Under the pieces are notes generated by a model. That model made no database searches. It had not been told where the DNA came from and saw only the letters and a list, made by a program, of their open reading frames with translations. Position numbers and translations under genes: made by a program. Positions 1-6,803 of a stretch of DNA of 12,603 nt are shown in pieces. The number at the start of each line of letters is the position of its first letter. Within the stretch, counting starts at the first letter, position 1. Source of the stretch: Frankiaceae bacterium (GTDB taxonomy: Bacteria; Actinomycetota; Actinomycetes; JADGOU01). The stretch is from contig JADGOU010000057.1 of assembly GCA_017882835.1 (NCBI GenBank), positions 1 to 12,603 on the forward strand. The letters are read 5' to 3'.

Positions 1-86
1 GGCATCGGACGCGACCGCGACACGCCGTACCGGCTGTGCCGTAGCCGGGTGAAGCTGGCCAGGCTCCCTTCCTGTCGTGCGACGAT

Positions 87-137
87 CCCCTACGAACTTC
101 CGGCTCCGACCGGTCGCTACCGAAAGTTCGTGGGGGG
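87..137. repeat. Long imperfect inverted repeat
   Basis: Positions 87-103 pair with 120-137. The core arms are ACGAACTTCCGG (92-103) and CCGAAAGTTCGT (120-131), with one mismatch. A C-run (87-90) facing a G-run (132-137) lengthens the stem. The loop contains the palindrome CGACCGGTCG (107-116). It could be a strong terminator for a gene off the left edge, a REP-like element or a protein-binding site; the window does not decide between these. Confidence 0.55.
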
Positions 138-184
138 TGACTGGCTGCCGCCCGGAAGTGCGTCAAGGGCACTTCGTCGCGGGT

Positions 185-229
185 CTGCCGTCGCGATCGT
201 GGTCGCTGGCCTGCCGTCGCGATCGTGGT
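185..229. repeat. 19-base direct repeat, two copies
   Basis: The sequence CTGCCGTCGCGATCGTGGT occurs exactly at 185-203 and again at 211-229, a period of 26 bases. Each copy contains the overlapping palindromes TCGCGA and CGATCG. No coding frame explains it. Two copies are too few for an array; it is either a recent local duplication or a paired binding site. Confidence 0.6.
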
Positions 230-505
230 GCGCTCAGTGCACGGTCGTGCGGCGTGATGCGGACACCAGCCGAACCACGATCACCACGGGGGCACCGGCG
301 GACGCACCGGCGGGCGGCTGATTCCCACAATCGCCGCCAACGAGCGCAAATCGAGTCCCGTCTGGCCGCCTTCGAGCGGCGCGACAAACGCCACCGCGAC
401 CACCTTCGATTGGAGGTTCAACGCGCGCAGTTTCGTCCGGGCGGTCCGGCTCGCGGCTGGGCGGCTGACGTTCCGGACGGACAGCCGCGTCCAAGGCGAG
501 CACAG

Positions 506-566
506 CGAACACGGGCCGAACCACCGAACACGGGCCGAACCACGTAAGCGGGTTTGGCCGTGTTCG
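506..566. repeat. 19-base tandem duplication ending in a hairpin
   Basis: CGAACACGGGCCGAACCAC is present twice with no gap (506-524 and 525-543). The second copy pairs with GGTTTGGCCGTGTTCG at 551-566, forming a stem of about 16 pairs with one bulge and one G-U pair around a 9-base loop. The tandem copy plus an inverted partner resembles a small palindromic repeat element. I see no associated gene. Confidence 0.55.
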
Positions 567-665
567 CCGGGCGACTCTCATCGGTGAGCGATGCGGTCGT
601 GTTCGCGCTACCAGGAGGGTCGAGAGCAGCAGGTCGTCCGTGTGGTCTCCGGTAGGGATTGCCAG

Positions 666-698
666 CCACCCGGGCGCCCGTGGTGGGCGCCCGGGTGG
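666..698 (-). terminator. Terminator-type hairpin after the accD remnant
   Basis: CCACCCGGGCGCCC (666-679) and its exact complement (685-698) form a perfect 14-bp stem with a 5-base loop. It starts 6 bases past the stop codon of the accD remnant. It lacks a T-tract, as is common for terminators in GC-rich actinobacteria. Its position fits the end of the former fatty-acid operon, so it appears to be a leftover of an intact operon end. Confidence 0.65.
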
Positions 699-703
699 GG
701 CGG

Positions 704-1000
704 TCAGAGGGGGAGGTTCCCGTGCTCCCCGCGCTCGGCCGGCGCCGCGGCGATGGCCGCAGCCAGCACACTTCGAGTATCGGCCGGTTCCATCAAGGCA
801 TTGAGCATCCCGACGTGGGCGGCTCGGTCCAGGCCGCCGGCCAGCCGCGCGTGCTCGGCGGCGAGCTCGGTCGTCAGCGCCGGGCGGTGTGTCCGGTCGG
901 TACGGCGGCCAGCCGCTTGCGGTGCAGGATCTCCACCGCCGCGGACGCTCCCATGACCGCGATCTCCGCGCCCGGCCCAGGCGTAGACCGCGGCGGCGTC
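704..1000 (-). pseudogene. accD: C-terminal remnant of acyl-CoA carboxylase beta subunit (accD6-like)
   Basis: Reading the minus strand in three frames recovers the C-terminus of a carboxyltransferase of the AccD/PccB family. The pieces are VYAWAG, then AEIAVMGASAAVEILHRKRL, then LTTELAAEHARLAGGLDRA and HVGMLNALMEPADTRSVL, ending in the family's typical HGNLPL and a stop at 704-706. In the family this part carries the conserved AEIAVMG and EP-x-x-TR segments. Frameshifts lie near 972 and near 880 (a TGA at 874-876 closes one frame). About 95 codons remain of an enzyme usually 450-550 residues long, so it cannot be functional. Its upstream end is joined directly to the fasR remnant. Intact homologues supply malonyl-CoA to fatty-acid synthesis. 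I am confident of the family; the accD6 subtype is inferred from position. Confidence 0.8.
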
Positions 1001-1592
1001 CGGCGGCCGCGAGGTCGGGTACCGCCGGCCCGAGCACCACCGGCCCCGGGCCGAACAGCGCCAGCAGCAGCCGGCCCGAGGCCAGCGGGTCGTGGCGGCC
1101 GCCGACTACGGCGATCAGCCGGTCGCCGTGGATGCCGGCGAGCAGGTCCAGGCTGTGGTGGCGGGCGGTCCGGTGTGCCCCGTGCAACACGTGTTCCGGC
1201 TCGCCGTCAGCCGGAGCGCCCACCGCAGCCACGTCTCCTCGCCGGGGGCCGCGAGCTTGGGCACCTGGGTCTCGACCAGCTCCACGGCCACCCGGACCAG
1301 TTCGACGACCTGCGGCAACGACACCGAGCGGGTCATCTCCCGCGGGCGGTGCGGAAGACCTCGCCGGTGATCTCGGCCGCCGATTCCGGCCGGCGCAGCC
1401 AGTCCACGAAACGAGACCGCCGGCCTGGGCCACCAGGCCTACCGCGGACCGCTCCTCGGCCGGCATGGCGGCCGGCATGGCGGCGAACCAGGGCAGCACC
1501 TCCCCCATCCGGGCGACGGCCTGGGTGGCCAGCCTGCCGCTGGCGCGTTCCATCCGCCGCAGCGATGCGGGCACGCGGCGACGGGCGGTCAC
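1001..1592 (-). pseudogene. fasR: Remnant of a PucR/FasR-type transcriptional regulator
   Basis: The minus strand from a likely GTG at 1592 gives RRVPASLRRMERASGRLATQ and then LPWFAAMP...GLVAQAG. After a frameshift near 1411 comes FVDWLRRPESAAEITGEVF. After a second frameshift near 1350 comes MTRSVSLPQVVELVRVAVEL up to LAAPGEE. A deletion of roughly 50 codons near 1222 leads into LDLLAGIHGDRL and FGPGPVVLGPAVPDLAAA. This is the layout of the PucR-family regulator next to aceE in actinobacteria (FasR of Streptomyces, Rv2242 of M. tuberculosis), which controls the fab operon in Streptomyces. The C-terminal helix-turn-helix is missing because the gene runs straight into accD near 1001. The remnant is divergent from the PHP gene, with a 60-base gap. 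Loss of the DNA-binding domain plus two frameshifts makes it non-functional. Confidence 0.8.
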
Positions 1593-1652
1593 GCAGGCGA
1601 GCCTGCCGCACCCATCGCGCGTACGGCGCGCAGTGGCGGGAATCCAGTCCCC

Positions 1653-2783
1653 GTGACCCCGGTCGAGGCGCTGCAACGGATCGCGTTCTTGCTGGAACGC
1701 GCGCACGAGCCGACGTACCGGGTGCGGGCGTTTCGGCGGGCGGCGGCCACCCTCGCGGCGCTGCCGGCCGGTGAGCTGGCCCGCCGGCAGGTCGAGGGCA
1801 CCCTCACGGAGCTCGCCGGGGTCGGGGCGGTGACGGCCCAGGTGGTGACCGAGGCGCTCGGCGGCGAGGTGCCGGTGTACCTGCGGCGGTTGGAGGCCAC
1901 CGGCGGCCGCCCGGTCGCCGAGGGTGGCGCGGAACTGCGGGCCGCCCTGCGGGGCGACTGCCACGTGCACTCCGACTGGTCTGACGGCGGCAGTTCGATC
2001 CGGGAGATGGCCGCGGCGGCCCGGGCGATCGGGCACGACTACATGGTGCTCACTGACCACTCACCGCGGCTGACGGTGGCCCGTGGGCTGTCGGCCCAAC
2101 GGCTGAGCGAGCAGTTGGATGTCGTGGCCGCCCTGAACGCCCAGTTCGCTGAGGAGTTCGCTGAGGAGTCCGCCGCCGCCGCGGAAGCGACCGCCCTCGA
2201 CCGGTCACCCTTTCGCATCCTGACCGGCATCGAGTGCGACATCCTCGATGACGGCGCCCTGGACCAGGAGCCCGAGCTGCTGGCCGAGCTCGACTTGGTG
2301 GTGGCTAGCGTGCACTCCAAGCTACGGATGCCGGCGGCCGAGATGACGCCGCGGATGGTCGCCGCCATCGCCAACCCGCACACCGACGTACTGGGGCACT
2401 GCACCGGCCGTAACGTCAGCAACCAAGGCCGCGGCGGCAAGGTCCGGCCGGAGTCGGCGTTCGACGCCGACATCGTGTTTGCGGCCTGCCGGCGGTTCGA
2501 CGTCGCGGTCGAGGTCAACTGCCGGCCGGAGCGGTTGGACCCGCCCAAGCGGCTGCTCCGGCTCGCCGTCGAGGCCGGGTGCAAGGTCGCCATCGACACC
2601 GATGCGCACGCGCCCGGACAGCTGGACTGGCAGCCCTATGGATGCGAGCGGGCCGCGGCCTGCGGCGTGCCGATCGAGCAGGTGATCAACGCCAGGGACG
2701 CCGCTCGGCTGTGCCACTGGACCGCCGAGCGGGTCAGGCCGCCCAGCGATGACCCGGAGCCAGCGCCGACAGCAGCGCCTTGA
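1653..2783 (+). CDS. PHP-domain phosphoesterase, PolX-like without the polymerase domain
   Basis: The 376-residue protein has two parts. Residues 1-81 resemble the N-terminal helical/helix-hairpin-helix region of family X DNA polymerases (GTLTELAGVGAVTAQVVTEA around 49-68). Residues 100-350 form a PHP metal-dependent hydrolase domain with the expected ligands: HVHSD (104-108), LTDHS (133-137), GIEC (192-195), ASVHSK (218-223), NPHTD plus GH (241-249), EVNCRP (287-292) and IDTDAH (314-319). In bacterial PolX the PHP domain is a 3'-5' exonuclease or phosphatase; here the nucleotidyltransferase domain between the two parts is absent. The GTG at 1653 is the start that keeps the helical region; the ribosome site is weak (GGCGGGA). 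It sits between the regulator remnant and a toxin-antitoxin pair, so no partner is evident. A DNA-repair nuclease or a histidinol-phosphatase-like enzyme are alternatives; the substrate is unknown. Confidence 0.85.
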   Translation: MTPVEALQRIAFLLERAHEPTYRVRAFRRAAATLAALPAGELARRQVEGTLTELAGVGAVTAQVVTEALGGEVPVYLRRLEATGGRPVAEGGAELRAALRGDCHVHSDWSDGGSSIREMAAAARAIGHDYMVLTDHSPRLTVARGLSAQRLSEQLDVVAALNAQFAEEFAEESAAAAEATALDRSPFRILTGIECDILDDGALDQEPELLAELDLVVASVHSKLRMPAAEMTPRMVAAIANPHTDVLGHCTGRNVSNQGRGGKVRPESAFDADIVFAACRRFDVAVEVNCRPERLDPPKRLLRLAVEAGCKVAIDTDAHAPGQLDWQPYGCERAAACGVPIEQVINARDAARLCHWTAERVRPPSDDPEPAPTAAP

Positions 2784-2931
2784 GCTCCGCGGCGGGTGGC
2801 CCCAGGTCGGGCTCGGTGTTGGAGTCTCACGCAGCCGGGCGCGTACGCCGGAGATCTCGGCCGCGTTCGGGTGCTCCTCCAAGGTCGCGATCGTGTGTTC
2901 CCGCCGCAGTCAACATCCCTGTATGACGAGG

Positions 2932-2945
2932 TACCCTGCGGGGTA
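2932..2945 (+). promoter_or_regulatory. Putative leaderless promoter and operator of the toxin-antitoxin pair
   Basis: The inverted repeat TACCC-TGCG-GGGTA (2932-2945) ends on the first base of the antitoxin start codon. Within it, TACCCT (2932-2937) fits the actinobacterial -10 pattern TANNNT and lies 7 bases before the A of ATG 2945, the spacing seen in leaderless transcripts. No Shine-Dalgarno sequence precedes the gene. A ribbon-helix-helix antitoxin binding such a palindrome would give autorepression. The -35 region is not convincing. Confidence 0.4.
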
Positions 2946-3196
2946 TGACAATGTTGAGTTTTCGAGTTGAGGCGACCGATGCGCGGTCGGCGCAGTTCTG
3001 GGCAGACCGTCTTGGCATCGACAAGTCCGAGCTGCTTCGGGAGGCGCTTCGTCAGCACCTGCTTCGGCTGGCCAGCGAGCGGGACGCCGAGGCCTGGGTA
3101 CGGCAACCGCTAACCGAGGACGAGGGCGCCCTGATGGCCGTGGACACCTGGGCGCCAGCCGAGGAGTGGGCGGACTGGGCCGATGCAGCGAGGTGA
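2945..3196 (+). CDS. Ribbon-helix-helix antitoxin
   Basis: The 83-residue protein begins with a short beta strand (LSFRVEATD) followed by two helices (SAQFWADRLGI and KSELLREALRQHLLRLAS), the ribbon-helix-helix fold of antitoxins that bind DNA as dimers. The acidic, tryptophan-rich tail (TEDEGALMAVDTW to EEWADWADAAR) is likely the part that wraps around the toxin. Its last 14 bases overlap the start of the MazF gene, the usual antitoxin-first order with translational coupling. The start may be ATG 2945 or the in-frame ATG 2951; 2945 is preferred because a -10-like element lies just upstream. It should neutralise the toxin and repress its own operon. The exact antitoxin subfamily is not recognised. 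Confidence 0.8.
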   Translation: MTMLSFRVEATDARSAQFWADRLGIDKSELLREALRQHLLRLASERDAEAWVRQPLTEDEGALMAVDTWAPAEEWADWADAAR

Positions 3197-3491
3197 GGTC
3201 TGGTTTGCCGCGACCCCGGGCGGTGACCGACCCGTACTTGTCTTGACGCGTGACCCGGTGGCGGACCGCATCGGCTCCGTCGTCGTCGCGGCGCTCACCA
3301 GGACTGTGCGCGGGCTGGTATCGGAGCTGGAGCTGACTCCCGAGCAAGACGGCGTGCCCACCCCATGCGTGGTCAACTTCGACAACGTGCACACGCTGCC
3401 GAAGGAGGTGTTTCGACGTCGAATCACCCGTCTTTCGCCAGCTCGGATGTTTCGCGCCTGTCAGGTGTTGGCCGCAGCCACCGGTTGCTGA
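3183..3491 (+). CDS. MazF/PemK-family endoribonuclease toxin
   Basis: The 102-residue protein has the MazF/PemK fold signature. It opens with MQRGEVWFAATP, followed by RPVLVLTRD, then VVVAALTRTVRGLVSELEL, PCVVNFDNVHTLPKEVF and the end segment RRRITRLSPARM. MazF toxins cut mRNA at short sequence motifs; the conserved Arg and Thr/Ser of the active site match the R of RGEVW and the T of ALTRT. The length is normal for the family (about 100-115 residues) and nothing is truncated. The gene overlaps the antitoxin by 14 bases and converges on aceE with only 24 bases between the stop codons. The cleavage specificity cannot be read from the sequence. Confidence 0.88.
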   Translation: MQRGEVWFAATPGGDRPVLVLTRDPVADRIGSVVVAALTRTVRGLVSELELTPEQDGVPTPCVVNFDNVHTLPKEVFRRRITRLSPARMFRACQVLAAATGC

Positions 3492-3515
3492 CCAGGAACC
3501 GGAGACCGGGAGCGC

Positions 3516-6314
3516 TCAGCCGGCCGGCACCGGGTCCTGGCTCTCCTGCTCCGGCTGGTCCGCACCAGCGGCGGCCTCGTCCAGCAGCCGGTAGCGCTCC
3601 AGCGCCTCCGCCGGCGCCTGCGTCTTGACCTCGCCGCGGCGGGCCAGCTCGGTCAGCACGGCCAGAGCGACGGACTCCGCGTCGGTGTGGAAGTGCCGAC
3701 GCAGCGCTGCCCGGGTGTCCGACCGGCCGAAGCCGTCGGTACCCAGCGAGCTGTAGTCACCCGGCACCCAGCGGGCGATGAGGTCCGGGACCGCCCGCAT
3801 CCAGTCGCTGACCGCGACCACCGGGCCGGGTGCCTCGGCCAGAGCCGACCTGACGTACGGCGTGCGCGCCGGCTCACCCGGGTGCAGCAAGTTCCACTCC
3901 TCGCAGGCGATGGCATCGCGGTGCAGCTCGTTCCAGGAGGTGACCGACCAGACGTCCGCGGCGACATCCCAGTCCTCGGCGAGCAGCTGCTGGGCTCGCA
4001 GTGCGGCCATCATGGAGACCCCGGAGGCGAGCACCTGGGCGCGCGGCCGCTCGCCGTTGCCGGTGCCCCTGGAGCCGTTGCCCGCGGCCGGCGCCGCGGC
4101 GTACCGGTAGATGCCCTTGAGCACGCCGGCCGGGTCAAGCTCGGCGGGCATCGCCGGCTGCTGGTAGGCCTCGTTGTAGATGGTCAGGTAGTAGAAGACA
4201 TTCTCGCTGTCCTCCCCGTACATCCGACGCAGCGCGTCCTTGACGATGATCGCCACCTCGTAGGCCCAGGCCGGGTCGTAGGCGACGCAGGCTGGGTTGG
4301 TGGCGGCCAGCAGCAGCGAGTGGCCGTCCTGGTGCTGCAGCCCCTCGCCGTTCAGCGTGGTGCGCCCGGCGGTGGCGCCGAGCAGGAAGCCACGGCCCAT
4401 CGAGTCGGCGTACGACCAGATCAGGTCGCCCACCCGCTGGAAGCCGAACATCGAGTAGAAGATGAACACCGGGATCATGTGCTCGCCCTGGGTGGCGTAG
4501 GACGTACCGGCGGCGATCGTCGAGGCCATCGAGCCGGCCTCGCTGATGCCCTCGTGCAGGATCTGGCCCTGCTCGGACTCCTGGTAGGACAGCATCAGGT
4601 CCCGGTCGACCGCGTCGTAGCGCTGGCCGTGCGGGGAGTAGATCTTTGCCGTCGGGAACAGCGAGTCGATGCCGAACGTGCGCGCCTCGTCCGGAATCAC
4701 CGGTACGAACCGGCGGCCGATCTCCTTGTCCTTCATCAGCTCCTTGAGCAGCCGGACGAAGGCCATCGTGGTGGCCACCTGCTGCTTGCCAGAGCCTTTC
4801 TTCAGCTGGGCGTAGTAGCGCTCGCCGGGCTGCGGCAGCGGCTTGGCCCGCACCACCCGGCGGGGCAGGTAGCCGCCGAGCGCCGCCCGCCGCTCGCGCA
4901 TGTACTCGATCTCGTCGGAGTCCTCGCCCGGGTGGTAGTACGGCGGCAGCTCGCCTTCCAGCGCGGAGTCCGGGATCGGCAGGTAGAGCCGGTCGCGAAA
5001 GGTCTTCAGCTCCGCCTTGGTCAGCTTCTTCATCTGGTGGGTGGCGTTGCGGGCCTCGAAGTCCGGCCCCAGCGTCCATCCCTTGATCGTGTGCGCCAGG
5101 ATGACCGTCGGCTGGCCCTCGTGCGTCGTGGCCGCCTTGAAGGCCGCGTAGATCTTGCGGTAGTCGTGGCCGCCGCGCGGCAGGTTGCGCAGCTCGTCGT
5201 CGGAGAGCTTCTCGACCATCTTGCGCAGCCGCCGGTCGGCGCCGAAGAAGTGCTCGCGGATGTACGCGCCGGACTCGACCGAATAGGTCTGGAACTGGCC
5301 GTCCGGGGTGGTGTTCATCTGGTTGACCAGCACGCCGTCGACGTCGCGGGCGAGCAGCGGGTCCCAGCCGCGACCCCAGATCACCTTGATCACGTTCCAG
5401 CCGGCGCCCCGGAAGATGCTCTCCAGCTCCTGAATGATCTTGCCGTTGCCGCGGACCGGACCGTCGAGGCGCTGCAGGTTGCAGTTGATCACGAAAGTGA
5501 GGTTGTCCAACTCCTCCCGGGCGGCCACCCCGATGGCACCGAGCGACTCGGGCTCGTCCATCTCGCCGTCGCCGAGGAAGCACCACACGTGGCTCGACGA
5601 CGTGTCCTTGATCTGCCGGCGGAGCAGGTAGCGATTGAACCGCGCCTGGTAGATCGCGTTGATCGGCCCCAGCCCCATCGAGACCGTCGGGAACTCCCAG
5701 AAGTCCGGCATCAGCCGGGGATGCGGGTACGACGGCAGACTGACCGGCCGCGACTCCTGTCGGAAGCCGTCCAGATGCTCGGTGGTCAGCCGGCCCTCCA
5801 GGTAGGCCCGGGCGTAGATGCCGGGGGAGCCGTGGCCCTGGATGTAGACTTGGTCGCCGGACTGGCCGTGGTCCTTGCCGCGGAAGAAGTGATTGAAGCC
5901 GACCTCGTAGAGCGCCGCCGAGCTGGCGTACGTCGCGATGTGTCCGCCGACGCCGATCTCCGGCCGGTTGGCCCGAGACACCAGCACGGCGGCGTTCCAG
6001 CGGATGTAGGCCCGGATCCGACGCTCGACATGCTCGTCGCCGGGAAACCAAGGCTCGGCCTCGGCGGCGATCGTGTTGACGTAGTCGGTGCTGCGCAGCG
6101 CCGGCACGCCAACGGCTCGCTGCCGGGCCCGCTCCAACAGCCGGAGCATGAGGTAGCGCGCCCGGCGGCGACCCTGCTCGTCCACCACGGCGTCCAGGGA
6201 TTCGAGCCACTCCGCCGTCTCCTGCGGGTCGACGTCGGGCAGCTGGTTGGGCAGGCCGTCGGTGATGAGCGAGAAGCGGTTGGCCGGAGTGGGCTGGGTC
6301 ACGCTAGGGTCCAC
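3516..6314 (-). CDS. aceE: Pyruvate dehydrogenase E1 component (homodimeric type)
   Basis: This 932-residue protein decarboxylates pyruvate with thiamine diphosphate and passes the acetyl group to the lipoyl domain of E2, feeding acetyl-CoA to the TCA cycle and lipid synthesis. The thiamine-diphosphate motif is GDGEMDEPES (248-257) closing at INCNLQRLDGP (276-286). EGISEAG (588-594) carries the cofactor-activating glutamate, and GHGSPGIYARA and SMFGFQRVGD are classic family segments. The length fits actinobacterial AceE (about 900-930). A Gly/Asn-rich insert at about 738-756 precedes the C-terminal domain. The start is a GTG at 6314 with GAGGA 7 bases upstream; GTG at codon 5 is a weaker alternative. 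In relatives aceE is followed by the fasR-like regulator; here a toxin-antitoxin pair and a PHP gene separate it from the regulator remnant. Confidence 0.97.
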   Translation of the reverse strand: MDPSVTQPTPANRFSLITDGLPNQLPDVDPQETAEWLESLDAVVDEQGRRRARYLMLRLLERARQRAVGVPALRSTDYVNTIAAEAEPWFPGDEHVERRIRAYIRWNAAVLVSRANRPEIGVGGHIATYASSAALYEVGFNHFFRGKDHGQSGDQVYIQGHGSPGIYARAYLEGRLTTEHLDGFRQESRPVSLPSYPHPRLMPDFWEFPTVSMGLGPINAIYQARFNRYLLRRQIKDTSSSHVWCFLGDGEMDEPESLGAIGVAAREELDNLTFVINCNLQRLDGPVRGNGKIIQELESIFRGAGWNVIKVIWGRGWDPLLARDVDGVLVNQMNTTPDGQFQTYSVESGAYIREHFFGADRRLRKMVEKLSDDELRNLPRGGHDYRKIYAAFKAATTHEGQPTVILAHTIKGWTLGPDFEARNATHQMKKLTKAELKTFRDRLYLPIPDSALEGELPPYYHPGEDSDEIEYMRERRAALGGYLPRRVVRAKPLPQPGERYYAQLKKGSGKQQVATTMAFVRLLKELMKDKEIGRRFVPVIPDEARTFGIDSLFPTAKIYSPHGQRYDAVDRDLMLSYQESEQGQILHEGISEAGSMASTIAAGTSYATQGEHMIPVFIFYSMFGFQRVGDLIWSYADSMGRGFLLGATAGRTTLNGEGLQHQDGHSLLLAATNPACVAYDPAWAYEVAIIVKDALRRMYGEDSENVFYYLTIYNEAYQQPAMPAELDPAGVLKGIYRYAAAPAAGNGSRGTGNGERPRAQVLASGVSMMAALRAQQLLAEDWDVAADVWSVTSWNELHRDAIACEEWNLLHPGEPARTPYVRSALAEAPGPVVAVSDWMRAVPDLIARWVPGDYSSLGTDGFGRSDTRAALRRHFHTDAESVALAVLTELARRGEVKTQAPAEALERYRLLDEAAAGADQPEQESQDPVPAG

Positions 6315-6561
6315 GCTGGGGTCCTCGTCCTGTTCGGGTGCGACGGCCGTTTGCGGCGGCCATGCCGGGTTGCGGGGTTGTTAGCGGTGTGCGGTTGCGG
6401 GGCTGATGGCGGCGTGCAGTTCATCGTCGTACCGCTGGAGCGCCCCGTCACTTCTACTGGCGGGTAGCAAAGGCGCGTCGGACCCTGTACGGCGCGAGCC
6501 GTGCGCGGCAGGATGGGAGCCAGGACGCCGAGGTCTGCCGTTGAACGCGAGGGAGCCGTCG
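6315..6561. promoter_or_regulatory. Divergent intergenic region between aceE and the DUF1918 gene
   Basis: These 247 bases separate two genes transcribed away from each other and must hold both promoters. A 10-base direct repeat, GGTTGCGGGG, occurs at 6368-6377 and 6393-6402 (25 bases apart), upstream of aceE; it could be an operator. I could not assign -10 and -35 boxes with confidence. GAGGGA at 6549-6554 is the ribosome site of the DUF1918 gene. Confidence 0.4.
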
Positions 6562-6762
6562 ATGAAGGCCAGTGTGGGTGACCACCTCATGGTCAAGGGC
6601 GCGCATGTCGGCAATGCCAACCGCGAGGGGAAAGTGCTCGAGGTGCATGGCGAGGGCGGGGCGCCGCCGTATCTGGTGCGTTGGTCGGACGGGCACACGG
6701 CAGTGGTGTACCCCGGGGCCGACGCGGTGGTGACGCCGCCCGTGTCCAACTCGTCCTCCTAG
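6562..6762 (+). CDS. DUF1918 family small protein
   Basis: The 66-residue protein matches the actinobacterial DUF1918 family: KASVGDHLMVKGAHVG, then REGKVLEVHGEGGAPPYLVR, then WSDGHTAVVYPGADAVV. The fold is a small SH3-like beta barrel, about the size of one domain, with no signal peptide. The ATG at 6562 has GAGGGA 7 bases upstream. The family has no established function; the repeated VGD / LVRW-SDGH pattern suggests a nucleic-acid or protein interaction module, which is only inference. Forty-one bases separate it from the YjbQ gene on the same strand, so the two may be co-transcribed. That gap contains two copies of CTAGCCGTCT (6759-6768 and 6774-6783). Confidence 0.9.
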   Translation: MKASVGDHLMVKGAHVGNANREGKVLEVHGEGGAPPYLVRWSDGHTAVVYPGADAVVTPPVSNSSS

Positions 6763-6803
6763 CCGTCTCCGAGCTAGCCGTCTACTAGCCGGCAACCACG
6801 GGG

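Larger units (their letters stand above)
1..665. other. Non-coding, hairpin- and repeat-rich stretch
   Basis: I find no credible gene here on either strand. Open frames exist, but they look like the random frames expected of GC-rich DNA, and I recognise no family motif in any of them. The stretch holds a long imperfect hairpin (87-137), a short hairpin (155-161 with 169-175), a 19-base direct repeat with a 26-base period (185-229), and a 19-base tandem duplication whose second copy forms another hairpin (506-566). It lies downstream of the accD remnant and its terminator. It may be decayed intergenic or former coding DNA. Confidence 0.5.

Noticed and set aside
185..543. CRISPR array
   Set aside because: Only two copies of each repeat, different repeats at the two places, no regular unique spacers and no cas genes.
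234..2060. A 608-codon minus-strand open frame
   Set aside because: It overlaps the PHP gene and strings together two genuine remnants of the dead regulator with out-of-frame sequence; the continuous frame is a GC-rich artefact.
3687..6467. A 926-codon plus-strand open frame opposite aceE
   Set aside because: It is the antisense shadow of aceE. Its residues (Val/Arg/Gly/His-rich) show no domain, and aceE is unmistakable on the other strand.
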